A stretch of 64,000 nt of DNA from Paraburkholderia piptadeniae (lineage in GTDB: Bacteria > Pseudomonadota > Gammaproteobacteria > Burkholderiales > Burkholderiaceae). Within the stretch, counting starts at the first letter, position 1, and each line of letters starts with the position of its first letter. The notes beneath the pieces were generated by a model. That model worked only from the letters and a program-made list of their open reading frames with translations. It did no database searches and had not been told where the DNA came from. This document shows, in pieces, positions 47,467 through 54,546 of the stretch. Position numbers and translations under genes: made by a program. The stretch spans positions 32,251-96,250 of the forward strand of contig NZ_CYGY02000013.1 in assembly GCF_900007165.1 (NCBI RefSeq), given 5' to 3'.

Positions 47467-48417
47467 ATGGAGAAATTCATCGTGCAAAACACTGGGTCTG
47501 CCAAACGGATTCGCCGTGTGGACGGACGACGCTCACAGCACGTGAAGCGATGGCTGGCGAACGCCGCGCTCGCCGCGATTGCGTCGTGCGCTGTCCATCC
47601 GGCGCTGGCGAAAGCCGCGGACACGCGAACGGCCGACGCGGCGCCCACGCTCGTTGGCAAGCTCGCCGTCGACCAGCAGGTGCGCTGGCTGCGTCAAACC
47701 GCGCAAACGGGGGCGCTCGCAAAGCTCGACGACGCGCAACTGGTTGCGCTCTTCGAAGCGCTCGATCCGCAGACGGTGCCACGCTACGTGAAGGAAGGAC
47801 CGAACGGCTATCCGTCGTATGAGTTCACGATGCGTCGTCAGGAGCGCATCAAGGGCGAATGGACGGCGCGGCCCGATCACATGCTCGTGAAGATGGCGCG
47901 CGAGCCGCTGCGCATCTACATGACGTGGCTGCCCGACGGCCCGCACGCGGGACAGGAAGCGATCTACGACGAGACGAAGCGCAGCGACGCGATGTATGGG
48001 CATCTCGGCGGCATGTTGAACATCATGCCCATCTGGACGTCGATCGACGGCTCGCTGGCGCGAGCGCAGTCGAATCATTCGGTGCGCGATCTCGGCACTG
48101 AGTTCATCGCGACGCAGTTCGTCAGTGAAGCGGCAAGATACGCGGATGCTGGCGCCCTGCGGCCGCAGAGCGTCGAGGTGCGATCGATTGACGGCGTGCG
48201 CGTGATCGCGCTCACCTATGAGGTCAAAAGCGGTACGTCCGGGTTCTACGCGAAGAAGAAGACGCTCGGGCTCGATCTGCGCTGGCCTTACTTTCGCACG
48301 GTCGAGGCATACGACGACGACGAGCAGTTGTTCGAGAAAATCGTGCTGGAAAGCGTGACGCCGAAGACGTTCGATGCGTCGACTTTCGACCCGAAGAATC
48401 CTGCATACCGGTTCTGA
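47467..48417 (+). CDS. DUF1571 family exported protein
   Basis: 316 residues. A basic N-terminus and signal peptide (about residues 27-48, WLANAALAAIASCAVHPALA) are followed by a DUF1571 domain, which has a LolA-like antiparallel barrel: the lipid-carrier-like segments YEFTMRRQERIKGEW, HMLVKMAREPLRIYMTWL and VIALTYEVKS. The start ATG has only a weak ribosome site. Divergent from the transporter-PKS operon and sharing its promoter region, it is a second periplasmic candidate carrier in the same locus. Confidence 0.75.
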   Translation: MEKFIVQNTGSAKRIRRVDGRRSQHVKRWLANAALAAIASCAVHPALAKAADTRTADAAPTLVGKLAVDQQVRWLRQTAQTGALAKLDDAQLVALFEALDPQTVPRYVKEGPNGYPSYEFTMRRQERIKGEWTARPDHMLVKMAREPLRIYMTWLPDGPHAGQEAIYDETKRSDAMYGHLGGMLNIMPIWTSIDGSLARAQSNHSVRDLGTEFIATQFVSEAARYADAGALRPQSVEVRSIDGVRVIALTYEVKSGTSGFYAKKKTLGLDLRWPYFRTVEAYDDDEQLFEKIVLESVTPKTFDASTFDPKNPAYRF

Positions 48418-48458
48418 GCGGCTTTACCGGCCGCTCGCCGGCCATCTGTCCGTAACGC

Positions 48459-49094
48459 TCAGAACGACGACCCCGGCTCGCGCAGGAACGCGATTTCTTC
48501 ATCGGTGGAAGGACGGCCGAGCAGCGAATTGCGATGCGGAAATCGCCCGAAGCGCTCGACGATCTTCGCATGCCGCACGGCCGAGCGCGCATACGATGGG
48601 TCCAGCCCTTGCGTTTCGAGCAGCGCGTACAGGCGCACGCCTTCGCGCTGGCCTTCCAGCGTTTCGTCGTGCTCGAACGGGATATACGCGAACGCGCGGT
48701 GATAGACGGTCGGCAGCAACAGGTCGCTGCCCTCTTCGACCATCCGGCGCGCGATGCCGACCGCCTGCGCATCACCGTCATACATACGCGCCGTATGCCG
48801 ATGACAGTTGCGCGTGAACTGATCGAGCACGATCACGAGCGCGAGCGAGCCGAGCGGCGTATCGAGCCACGCGTCGAGTTCATGCGCGAGCGCCGCTTCG
48901 ATCAGCGCGCCGAAGCGCTCGCGCAGCATCGCGTCGAACGCGTCGCTGCGCCTGAACCAGCACTTGCGGTCGGTGCCGTATTCGTGCGAGCCGGGCGCGC
49001 CGAACCAGCAGTCGAGCACATCGCGCGCACGCGCATCGAGCGATGCGTAGTCGCCTCGCGCCGAATACGCGGCCGCGTCGAACCGCGCGCTCAT
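48459..49094 (-). CDS. DUF924 family protein
   Basis: 211 residues. All-helical DUF924 (TPR-like) protein: VLDCWFGAPG near the N-terminus, LGSLALVIVLDQFTRNCHRHTA and the C-terminal RFGRFPHRNSLLGRPSTDEE are the conserved blocks. Cytosolic, no signal peptide. Function unknown in the family. Its start overlaps the AlaX stop codon (ATGA), so the two are translationally coupled. Confidence 0.85.
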   Translation of the reverse strand: MSARFDAAAYSARGDYASLDARARDVLDCWFGAPGSHEYGTDRKCWFRRSDAFDAMLRERFGALIEAALAHELDAWLDTPLGSLALVIVLDQFTRNCHRHTARMYDGDAQAVGIARRMVEEGSDLLLPTVYHRAFAYIPFEHDETLEGQREGVRLYALLETQGLDPSYARSAVRHAKIVERFGRFPHRNSLLGRPSTDEEIAFLREPGSSF

Positions 49095-49822
49095 GCGAAC
49101 TCCAGCACCAGTCGCCGCGTGCGCGCACTCTTCTTTTCCAGCTTTGCGATGCGCAGCGCGCCGATCTCCTGCGTATTGCGCACATGCGTGCCGCCGCACG
49201 GCTGCAGATCGACGCCTTCGATGCGCAGCAACCGCACGCGTCCGAGCCCCATCGGCGGCTTCACGCTCATCGTGCGCACGAGTTCGGGGCGCGCGACCAT
49301 TTCGTCGTCGGTGATCCATTGCGTCGCGACGGCATGCGCGCCGCCCACCAGCTCGGCGAGCCGCGCTTCGACCTGCTCGCGCCCGATCGGCTCGACGGTC
49401 GCGAAGTCGAGCCGCGCGTAGGCGGACGTGATGCTGCAGCCGTCGACGGGATACGGCAGCACCGCGCACATCAGGTGACTCGCCGTGTGCAGCCGCATGT
49501 GCCGATAGCGGCGCTCCCAGTCGATCTGCGCCGACACCCGCTGCCCGACGGCAAGCTGCGCGAGCAGCGCTTCCTGGCCGGGCGCGGGAACGTGGACGGC
49601 ATCGTCGGGCGTCGCGCCTTCGAATGCCGCCTTGCGCGTATCGGCGATCTCGATGCGCGTGCCGTCGGCCAGCGTCAGTACGCCCGCATCGCCCGCCTGG
49701 CCGCCGCCGAGCGGATAGAACACCGTCTGGTCGAGATGGATGCCCTGCTCGTCGATTGCGGTGATGGCCGCGTCGCAGTGGGTCAGATAGGCGTCGTCGC
49801 GAAAGAGCGCGCGGGTCGTCAT
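49091..49822 (-). CDS. alaX: Alanyl-tRNA editing protein AlaX
   Basis: 243 residues. Free-standing editing domain related to AlaRS that hydrolyses mischarged Ser/Gly-tRNA(Ala). The zinc ligands are present: HTASH (H-x3-H) and CGGTH (C-x3-H). A second-domain tail follows, as in AlaX-M/L forms. The ATG follows CAGGAGACACTCG. Last chromosomal gene before the inverted-repeat-bounded island. Confidence 0.88.
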   Translation of the reverse strand: MTTRALFRDDAYLTHCDAAITAIDEQGIHLDQTVFYPLGGGQAGDAGVLTLADGTRIEIADTRKAAFEGATPDDAVHVPAPGQEALLAQLAVGQRVSAQIDWERRYRHMRLHTASHLMCAVLPYPVDGCSITSAYARLDFATVEPIGREQVEARLAELVGGAHAVATQWITDDEMVARPELVRTMSVKPPMGLGRVRLLRIEGVDLQPCGGTHVRNTQEIGALRIAKLEKKSARTRRLVLEFA

Positions 49823-50131
49823 CGAGTGTCTCCTGATTCTTTGTACGTGTCGGACATTATGCCGGGATCGCAAATGTCCGCCGCGTTCACATCGAGGCGC
49901 GAGCGGCGGAACTGTACCGGGCGTTTGCGCGTGTCGCTTCGCGAAGCATCCCGCACGTCCGCTTCATCATCGCGACTGCACGACGGCACCCCTTCGCAAC
50001 CGCGTCAGCACCCGGCTGGCATCCCGCCTGGCCGCGCCGCTCCCGACACCACTGCGCATCCCGGCCCATCAATCGCCATAGCCGCAAAGCCTCCAGCCGC
50101 ATTGGGGCATTCCGCGGTTTCCTCCATCGGG
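49823..50131. other. Intergenic DNA left of the island
   Basis: About 310 bp between the AlaX start and the left inverted repeat. I see no gene with plausible start, ribosome site and composition, and no tRNA. The AlaX promoter presumably lies near 49823-49900. Confidence 0.5.
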
Positions 50132-50210
50132 TTTATTCGACGCCTGCCGACATGCGCGGAGGCATGCACATTCCTGCGGCCGATGGCAGGCATCGAATAA
50201 ACCTTAACGA
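50132..50210 (+). repeat. Left 79-bp terminal inverted repeat
   Basis: Identical at all 79 positions to the reverse complement of 63922-64000. Its outer 70 bp (50132-50201) are themselves an imperfect palindrome: TTTATTCGACGCCTGCC at one end and GGCAGGCATCGAATAAA at the other pair at 16 of 17 positions. The inner 9 bp are CCTTAACGA. Confidence 0.95.
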
Positions 50211-50403
50211 TCCCGGTCTGACATAGTGCCCTCGCCGTTGTCGCCCCGCTCATCGGCCGCGTCAGGCGGCAGTCGACCCGTTGCTGCCGGTCGAGCAGGT
50301 GCGGTTCTAAGGACAGGCATCTGAGTGGAACGGCCATTCAGTTGGTATGAGGTGGCCTATCGGAGAGGGGCGTAGAATTTGACTGACGATAGGACACCGA
50401 CCG

Positions 50404-51027
50404 ATGACTTGCGATTGCCTTCAGCAGAAGGCTGACACAGAGAACGAACGCAGCACCATGCGAATCGCGCTCGCCCTCAATGCGACGATGTTTGTCGTAG
50501 GGATGGCAGCAGGCCTATGGGCGCAGTCAACCGGTTTGATGGCCGATGCCTTGGACATGCTCACTGATGCAGCCGCGTACGCACTAAGCCTGATGGCTAT
50601 TACGCGTGGTGCCCAGTTCAAGCGGTACTCGGCCAGGTGGACGAGCGCAACGCTGCTCTTTCTCAGCGTCGGCATATCCGTCGATGTTGTTCGACGGTTT
50701 ATGTTTGGTAGCGAGCCACTCGGCGGTGCCATGATTGCTTTCTCGTTGCTCTCGCTTGCGGTGAACGTGACGGTATTGCGGATGCTCTCGAGGTATCGTG
50801 AAGGCGAAGTGCATCTGCGCGCAAGCTGGATTTGCACACGAGCCGACGTCATTGCCAACTTCGGCGTGTTGGCTTCCGGCCTTCTGGTGCTTGCAACAGG
50901 CTGGCGATATGCAGACCTGTTGGCCGGAATCGGCATTGCAACCTACGTGGCAAAGGAAGCACTCGAAATCTGGCGGCAGGCAAGCGAGCCCGGCGAAGGC
51001 CGCCGCTCTCTCCAGGCGGACCATTGA
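50404..51027 (+). CDS. Cation diffusion facilitator-type efflux protein
   Basis: 207 residues. Six-helix CDF core without a long cytosolic tail. The transport-site aspartates are in LMADALDMLTDAAAY (helix 2) and TRADVIANFGVL (helix 5), where the usual His is replaced by Asp/Thr. An N-terminal Cys pair (TCDCLQ) may bind metal. It probably exports a divalent or monovalent metal with proton exchange across the inner membrane. First plus-strand gene inside the island. Between it and the left repeat (50211-50403) only its promoter is expected. Confidence 0.82.
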   Translation: MTCDCLQQKADTENERSTMRIALALNATMFVVGMAAGLWAQSTGLMADALDMLTDAAAYALSLMAITRGAQFKRYSARWTSATLLFLSVGISVDVVRRFMFGSEPLGGAMIAFSLLSLAVNVTVLRMLSRYREGEVHLRASWICTRADVIANFGVLASGLLVLATGWRYADLLAGIGIATYVAKEALEIWRQASEPGEGRRSLQADH

Positions 51028-51147
51028 GCACCAAGCCTCCGGGGTTCACAAGCCCTTGATTCAGGTCAAAGGCGAACCGGACCTTGCGCGTAGGCTAACT
51101 GTAGGGAACACCCGAAACTAGCTGTGCTCCAGTCCGCCGGAGGCGTT

Positions 51148-51669
51148 GTGAAAACACTTATGCTCGCCATGGCTATCAGCCTGGCCATGTCATCCCCGCT
51201 GCTCCACGCGGCACCAAAAGACGCGGCTGCCGCACAAAGCAGTTCCAAGGCTACAAGCCCAGATACCGCTGCGTTCGATAAGAGCCTGGCTCAGTTTCAG
51301 GAGCAGATGAAAACGATGCAGGCGCAGATGGACCAGATTCGTAAGACGCAAGACCCACAGGAGCGTCAGAAACTGCTCCAGCAACACTGGGCCACGATGC
51401 AAAGCGCGATGAGCACCATGCACGGCATGTGGGGACCCGGGATGATGGGTTACGGAGGAATGGGCCCCGGAATGATGGGCGGTGCGGGTCCCGGATGTTG
51501 CGGAGGTGGATGGGGACACATGGGTGGCTACTACTCGCGCCTGACACCCGAACAACTGCGACAGCGGCAGTACATGACCGACCAGTATCTCCGCATGCAG
51601 CAGGAAATGATGAACAACATGATGTGGCAACAGCAATACTGGATGGCCCCTCCCGCCAGTACGCAATAG
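51148..51669 (+). CDS. Met/Gly-rich periplasmic protein, putative copper binder
   Basis: 173 residues from a GTG start with GGAGG just upstream. A signal peptide (about 1-22, cleavage near LLHAAPK) is followed by a helical Gln/Met segment (QFQEQMKTMQAQMDQIRKTQ), then a Met/Gly region with repeated GPGMMGYGGMGPGMMGG and GCCGGGWGHMGG. A second helical Met/Gln segment ends the chain. Met clusters suit Cu(I)/Ag(I) binding; the helical parts recall Spy/CpxP-like proteins. No exact family is recognised. Confidence 0.7.
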   Translation: MKTLMLAMAISLAMSSPLLHAAPKDAAAAQSSSKATSPDTAAFDKSLAQFQEQMKTMQAQMDQIRKTQDPQERQKLLQQHWATMQSAMSTMHGMWGPGMMGYGGMGPGMMGGAGPGCCGGGWGHMGGYYSRLTPEQLRQRQYMTDQYLRMQQEMMNNMMWQQQYWMAPPASTQ

Positions 51670-51708
51670 CGAGCGATAATCTGATGAGAGACGGAAGGAG
51701 GGATGGCC

Positions 51709-52173
51709 ATGAAACGGTCCTTCGCTCGATTTGCGGCGCTAGGCGGCCTCTGTTTCTCGTTGCCTGGATATGCCCAAATGGGGATGATGGGGCCCGGGCA
51801 CATGATGATGGGCATGTCCATGGTTCGTCACCACTTCGTGATGGCGAACGGTATCGACCCTCAGTACGCTTCGGCGGAAAATCCCCTGCAGCCGTCCCAA
51901 CCAAATCTCCTGAGCGGCAAAAGACTGTTTGAACAGAACTGCGCCCGATGCCATGGCCCGAGGGGACTAGGCGACGGTCCGGACGGTAAGAACCTGACTC
52001 CGCGTCCCGCAAACATTGCCGCCGTCAGCAAGATGCCGATGGCGTCCGACGGTTATCTTCTTTGGACCATATCAGAGGGTGGCGTCCCGGTCGGAAGCGC
52101 CATGCCGCCATTCAAGGGCGCGCTCAGGGAAGAAGATATCTGGAAAATCATCACATACGTCCGCTCGCTTTAG
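51709..52173 (+). CDS. Monohaem cytochrome c with Met-rich N-terminus
   Basis: 154 residues. A signal peptide (about 1-22) leads to a Met-rich stretch MGMMGPGHMMMGMSM, then a class I cytochrome c domain with CARCH haem site, GDGPDGKNLTPRP and axial-ligand region VGSAMPPFKGALREEDIW. The second of two ATGs was chosen because GGAGGG lies at proper distance from it. Periplasmic electron carrier, perhaps serving Cu(I) oxidation or protecting against copper. It ends 37 bp from the convergent P-II-like gene. Confidence 0.85.
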   Translation: MKRSFARFAALGGLCFSLPGYAQMGMMGPGHMMMGMSMVRHHFVMANGIDPQYASAENPLQPSQPNLLSGKRLFEQNCARCHGPRGLGDGPDGKNLTPRPANIAAVSKMPMASDGYLLWTISEGGVPVGSAMPPFKGALREEDIWKIITYVRSL

Positions 52174-52210
52174 ACTGACCACCCAGCGCAGGCCCTCATC
52201 CTGCGCAACG

Positions 52211-52528
52211 CTAAGGCTGCGCCTCGGATTTGCTGCGAACCCGAAAAAACTTCTCGACCGGAAGCACTGCCACCACTCCGTCACCGACGGCGCCGACGTG
52301 CGCGATATCCATGATTGTCGTGACCAGCGCATCGACGTTGTCCGCCTCGGTGAATACTTCGATTTTGATGTGTTCGGTCGTCCAGTCGTCAGCGAACACA
52401 TTGGGATGTGCGCCGAACCCTCGTACCCGGGTCACAGTCATGCCGTGCACATGAATCGCTCCGAGCCGTCTTTCCAGCACCTCCGGAACGTCAGGCCTCA
52501 CAACGGCGACAACGCATTTCAGGTCCAT
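52211..52528 (-). CDS. P-II-like signalling protein of metal-efflux loci
   Basis: 105 residues. The ferredoxin-like GlnB fold is visible (MDLKCVVAVVRPDVPEVLER, HGMTVTRVRGFGAHPN, KIEVFTEADNVDALVTTIMD, VGDGVVAVLPVEKFFRV). The T-loop is short and lacks the uridylylated Tyr of nitrogen-regulating GlnB. Relatives sit beside HME-RND efflux genes in Cupriavidus/Burkholderia and may sense metal or nucleotide to control the pump. The ATG follows GAAGGAGGCGAAC. Last gene of the minus-strand series. Confidence 0.8.
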   Translation of the reverse strand: MDLKCVVAVVRPDVPEVLERRLGAIHVHGMTVTRVRGFGAHPNVFADDWTTEHIKIEVFTEADNVDALVTTIMDIAHVGAVGDGVVAVLPVEKFFRVRSKSEAQP

Positions 52529-52568
52529 GTTCGCCTCCTTCAATCGATTGATGGGACACGGAGGACCG

Positions 52569-53120
52569 CTAACCCTTCGGCCCCCACCTTGCGTCGACGG
52601 CAGCCTGAATCTTGCCAGCGTCCTGAACCCCGGCCTGCGTCATTTGCCAGGCGATTCTCGCTGTGCCAAGGCATACCTCGCACGTGACTGCCATATTGTC
52701 TTCGAAGCATTGAAGATTGGAACGGTGTATGCCTCGATTTTCGCAGCCGCACCAGCAGTAGAGCTTGTTGAGTACAGCGGGAATTTGCGTCGCTACCCAG
52801 TAGGCGTGCCTGACGTCCTTGTCCACAAACTGATTGGGATTGAGAACGTGAGAGGCGTCCGAGCGGCCGCTCGGGATGATGCGTAGTCCATCCGGACGCA
52901 GCATGCCCACATGCCAGCCAGCGGCCTGGGCACTGTGAGCGGACGAGGCTGCCTTCTGCGGAGCGACTCTGGTCGGGTTACGTTGCATGAGCAACGGCCC
53001 GGACACGAGCGCTCCTACAACGGCAAGAATCAACGCCACGATGGCCAGCAGATACCAGCTGACCACCGGCTTACGTTCACTTTGCCGAGTTGCCTTCCGT
53101 CGCGGTGTTTGACTCTTCAT
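52569..53120 (-). CDS. PCYCGC-motif membrane-anchored protein
   Basis: 183 residues. One N-terminal transmembrane helix (about 21-43, WYLLAIVALILAVVGALV), then a periplasmic domain with the Cys set LYCWCGCENRGIHRSNLQC followed by AVTCEVCLGTARIAWQM, the PCYCGC family pattern. The cysteines probably bind metal. Family function is unknown. Its ATG overlaps the stop of the preceding 62-residue protein (ATGA), so both are coupled. Confidence 0.82.
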   Translation of the reverse strand: MKSQTPRRKATRQSERKPVVSWYLLAIVALILAVVGALVSGPLLMQRNPTRVAPQKAASSAHSAQAAGWHVGMLRPDGLRIIPSGRSDASHVLNPNQFVDKDVRHAYWVATQIPAVLNKLYCWCGCENRGIHRSNLQCFEDNMAVTCEVCLGTARIAWQMTQAGVQDAGKIQAAVDARWGPKG

Positions 53121-53305
53121 CTCACGTCTCCCGACCCGCCTCCCCGGCCGTCCTGCCAGAGCTGCATTGCATGCCCACACGACTGGAACCCGTGCATCAT
53201 GCTGAAATGTGCCGCCGTCATGCCCGCCGCACCAAGCACCGTAACGAGCCCGATGACAGCAAAGATTGCGACAAGGATGTTCAGTATTCGATTGCCGTTA
53301 AACAT
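53117..53305 (-). CDS. Small single-helix membrane protein
   Basis: 62 residues. One transmembrane helix (about 6-30, LNILVAIFAVIGLVTVLGAAG) and a short His/Met/Cys tail with MTAAHFSMMHGFQSCGHAMQ, which could bind copper. GCAGGAG lies before the ATG. It overlaps the PCYCGC gene. No family recognised; its position suggests an accessory of the metal island. Confidence 0.68.
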   Translation of the reverse strand: MFNGNRILNILVAIFAVIGLVTVLGAAGMTAAHFSMMHGFQSCGHAMQLWQDGRGGGSGDVR

Positions 53306-53378
53306 GACTTGCTCCTGCAAAAGCCTTGGGGCAGCCCGGCAAACCGCAATGACGGACCGCCCCTGCTGGTTGATGTGC

Positions 53379-53621
53379 TTACGAGCTAGAGCCGGATTGT
53401 GGCTTTCTCTCCTCGATTCCCTGGCTTGGAGCCGGCTCACGGTCCACATTCGAATGCATGCCTCTCATCATCAGCAGCATCGACAGCGGACAAGCCAGTG
53501 CGGAGACCGCAACGGCGAGCGTCGTCAGCGACCCTCGCAATTGAGGTAGCGCCCAGTACGCAACGCCGAGCGCAAGAGCAAGCGCAATAGCGGCCATCGT
53601 CTTCGTGTTGCACTTCATCAT
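53379..53621 (-). CDS. DUF2933-like small membrane protein
   Basis: 80 residues. Two hydrophobic helices (about 8-27 and 31-52) with LACPLSMLLMMRGMH at the end of the second, the feature shared by DUF2933 proteins of metal-resistance loci, then a polar tail. AAGGGA precedes the ATG. It lies 73 bp upstream of the 62-residue gene and 51 bp downstream of the Met-rich protein gene. Confidence 0.72.
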   Translation of the reverse strand: MMKCNTKTMAAIALALALGVAYWALPQLRGSLTTLAVAVSALACPLSMLLMMRGMHSNVDREPAPSQGIEERKPQSGSSS

Positions 53622-53672
53622 TCGTTCCCTTTGGAAGTCAGACTGGATGTTGATGCTCAAGCGCAGCACGCG

Positions 53673-53978
53673 TTACTTTGACGGCGTTGTTCCCGCCTGC
53701 TCGGCGTACTTGAGCATGATGTCGCCCATTGCACGCATCATTTCTCCATGCATGCGCATCGCAGTCTTCGGGTCCATGCCTGCCGTCCCGCCCATCATCG
53801 GGCAGCTTCCCATCATTCCGTTCATTCCCATCATGCCGCCCATCATCGAACCGTGTTCATACTCGCGGCCCTGCTGGGTTGCATTCGATGAACTGGCGGT
53901 GCCCGCTGCCAGGGCGACGGTACCTGTCGCGGCCAAAACCACGGAAGCAATGACGACTCGAATCAATTTCGCGTTCAT
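53673..53978 (-). CDS. Met-rich periplasmic protein
   Basis: 101 residues. Signal peptide (1-25, cleavage near ALAAG). The mature part has GSMMGGMMGMNGMMGSCPMM and a helical C-terminal half (AMRMHGEMMRAMGDIMLKYA). Met and His clusters suggest periplasmic Cu(I)/Ag(I) binding. An AT-rich stretch at 53985-54010 (GGATATATTC on the minus strand) may carry a promoter for this and the following small genes. Confidence 0.75.
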   Translation of the reverse strand: MNAKLIRVVIASVVLAATGTVALAAGTASSSNATQQGREYEHGSMMGGMMGMNGMMGSCPMMGGTAGMDPKTAMRMHGEMMRAMGDIMLKYAEQAGTTPSK

Positions 53979-54105
53979 ACATGTATCTCCAGCTTCGAAT
54001 ATATCCAGATAAAACGTTGGTCGCGCACGGCCCCGCGCATTGCATGCGCGTCGGACGTGCGTGAAGCCACGGTGTCAAACCGCAAAAATCTAGTCGTTGA
54101 GCGAA

Positions 54106-54477
54106 CTACAGCGAGCGGGGAGGAGGCGCCGGCAGTTCAGGAATGAACTGCTTCGCGAAGGGACTGGCGACAGCCCGGTAGACGGGTGAGGAAGGAACAA
54201 CCTTAACCGTGTGGGTCATGGGTATGGCGGGCATTCCACAGAGGACGCCGCCAATGCTGCCATTACAGGACGGGTTGGTATTGACCGCGTGGTGATTGGC
54301 CACCTGCCCACACGCAGTCACTTCGGATACGTGTGCAGTATGCGTTTGCCGCTGCGCGCCCGGCATCGACGCGGTCATCGACTCCATTTGGGGGCAAAGC
54401 GACATCTGCGCCGGATAGCCGAGCAGCGGCAACCACGCAATCAGGAAGCAAGCGACCAGTTTGACCCAGAGCTTCAT
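54106..54477 (-). CDS. Cys/Met-containing exported protein of the copper island
   Basis: 123 residues. Signal peptide or anchor (about 3-22, LWVKLVACFLIAWLPLLGYP), then a short domain with three spaced cysteines (MSLCPQMESM, VTACGQVANHH, NPSCNGSIGGVLCGMP) and Pro-rich end. No family recognised. The layout resembles the 118-residue protein at the other end of the operon, so they may be distant paralogues. Downstream of dsbD. Confidence 0.6.
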   Translation of the reverse strand: MKLWVKLVACFLIAWLPLLGYPAQMSLCPQMESMTASMPGAQRQTHTAHVSEVTACGQVANHHAVNTNPSCNGSIGGVLCGMPAIPMTHTVKVVPSSPVYRAVASPFAKQFIPELPAPPPRSL

Positions 54478-54546
54478 GGATTCAGTATATGCCTTGACAC
54501 AAGAGGCTGTCACGGCGCGCAGCTACATTGGCATTTCGTATCAACG

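Noticed and set aside
49091..49822. Truncated alanyl-tRNA synthetase
   Set aside because: Length, own ribosome site and intact zinc motifs are those of free-standing AlaX, not of a fragment.
50211..50403. CueR/MerR-type operator in front of the CDF gene
   Set aside because: A 7-bp dyad CCTATCG/CGATAGG is present, but its spacing of 24 bp and sequence do not match known MerR-family or CopR sites.
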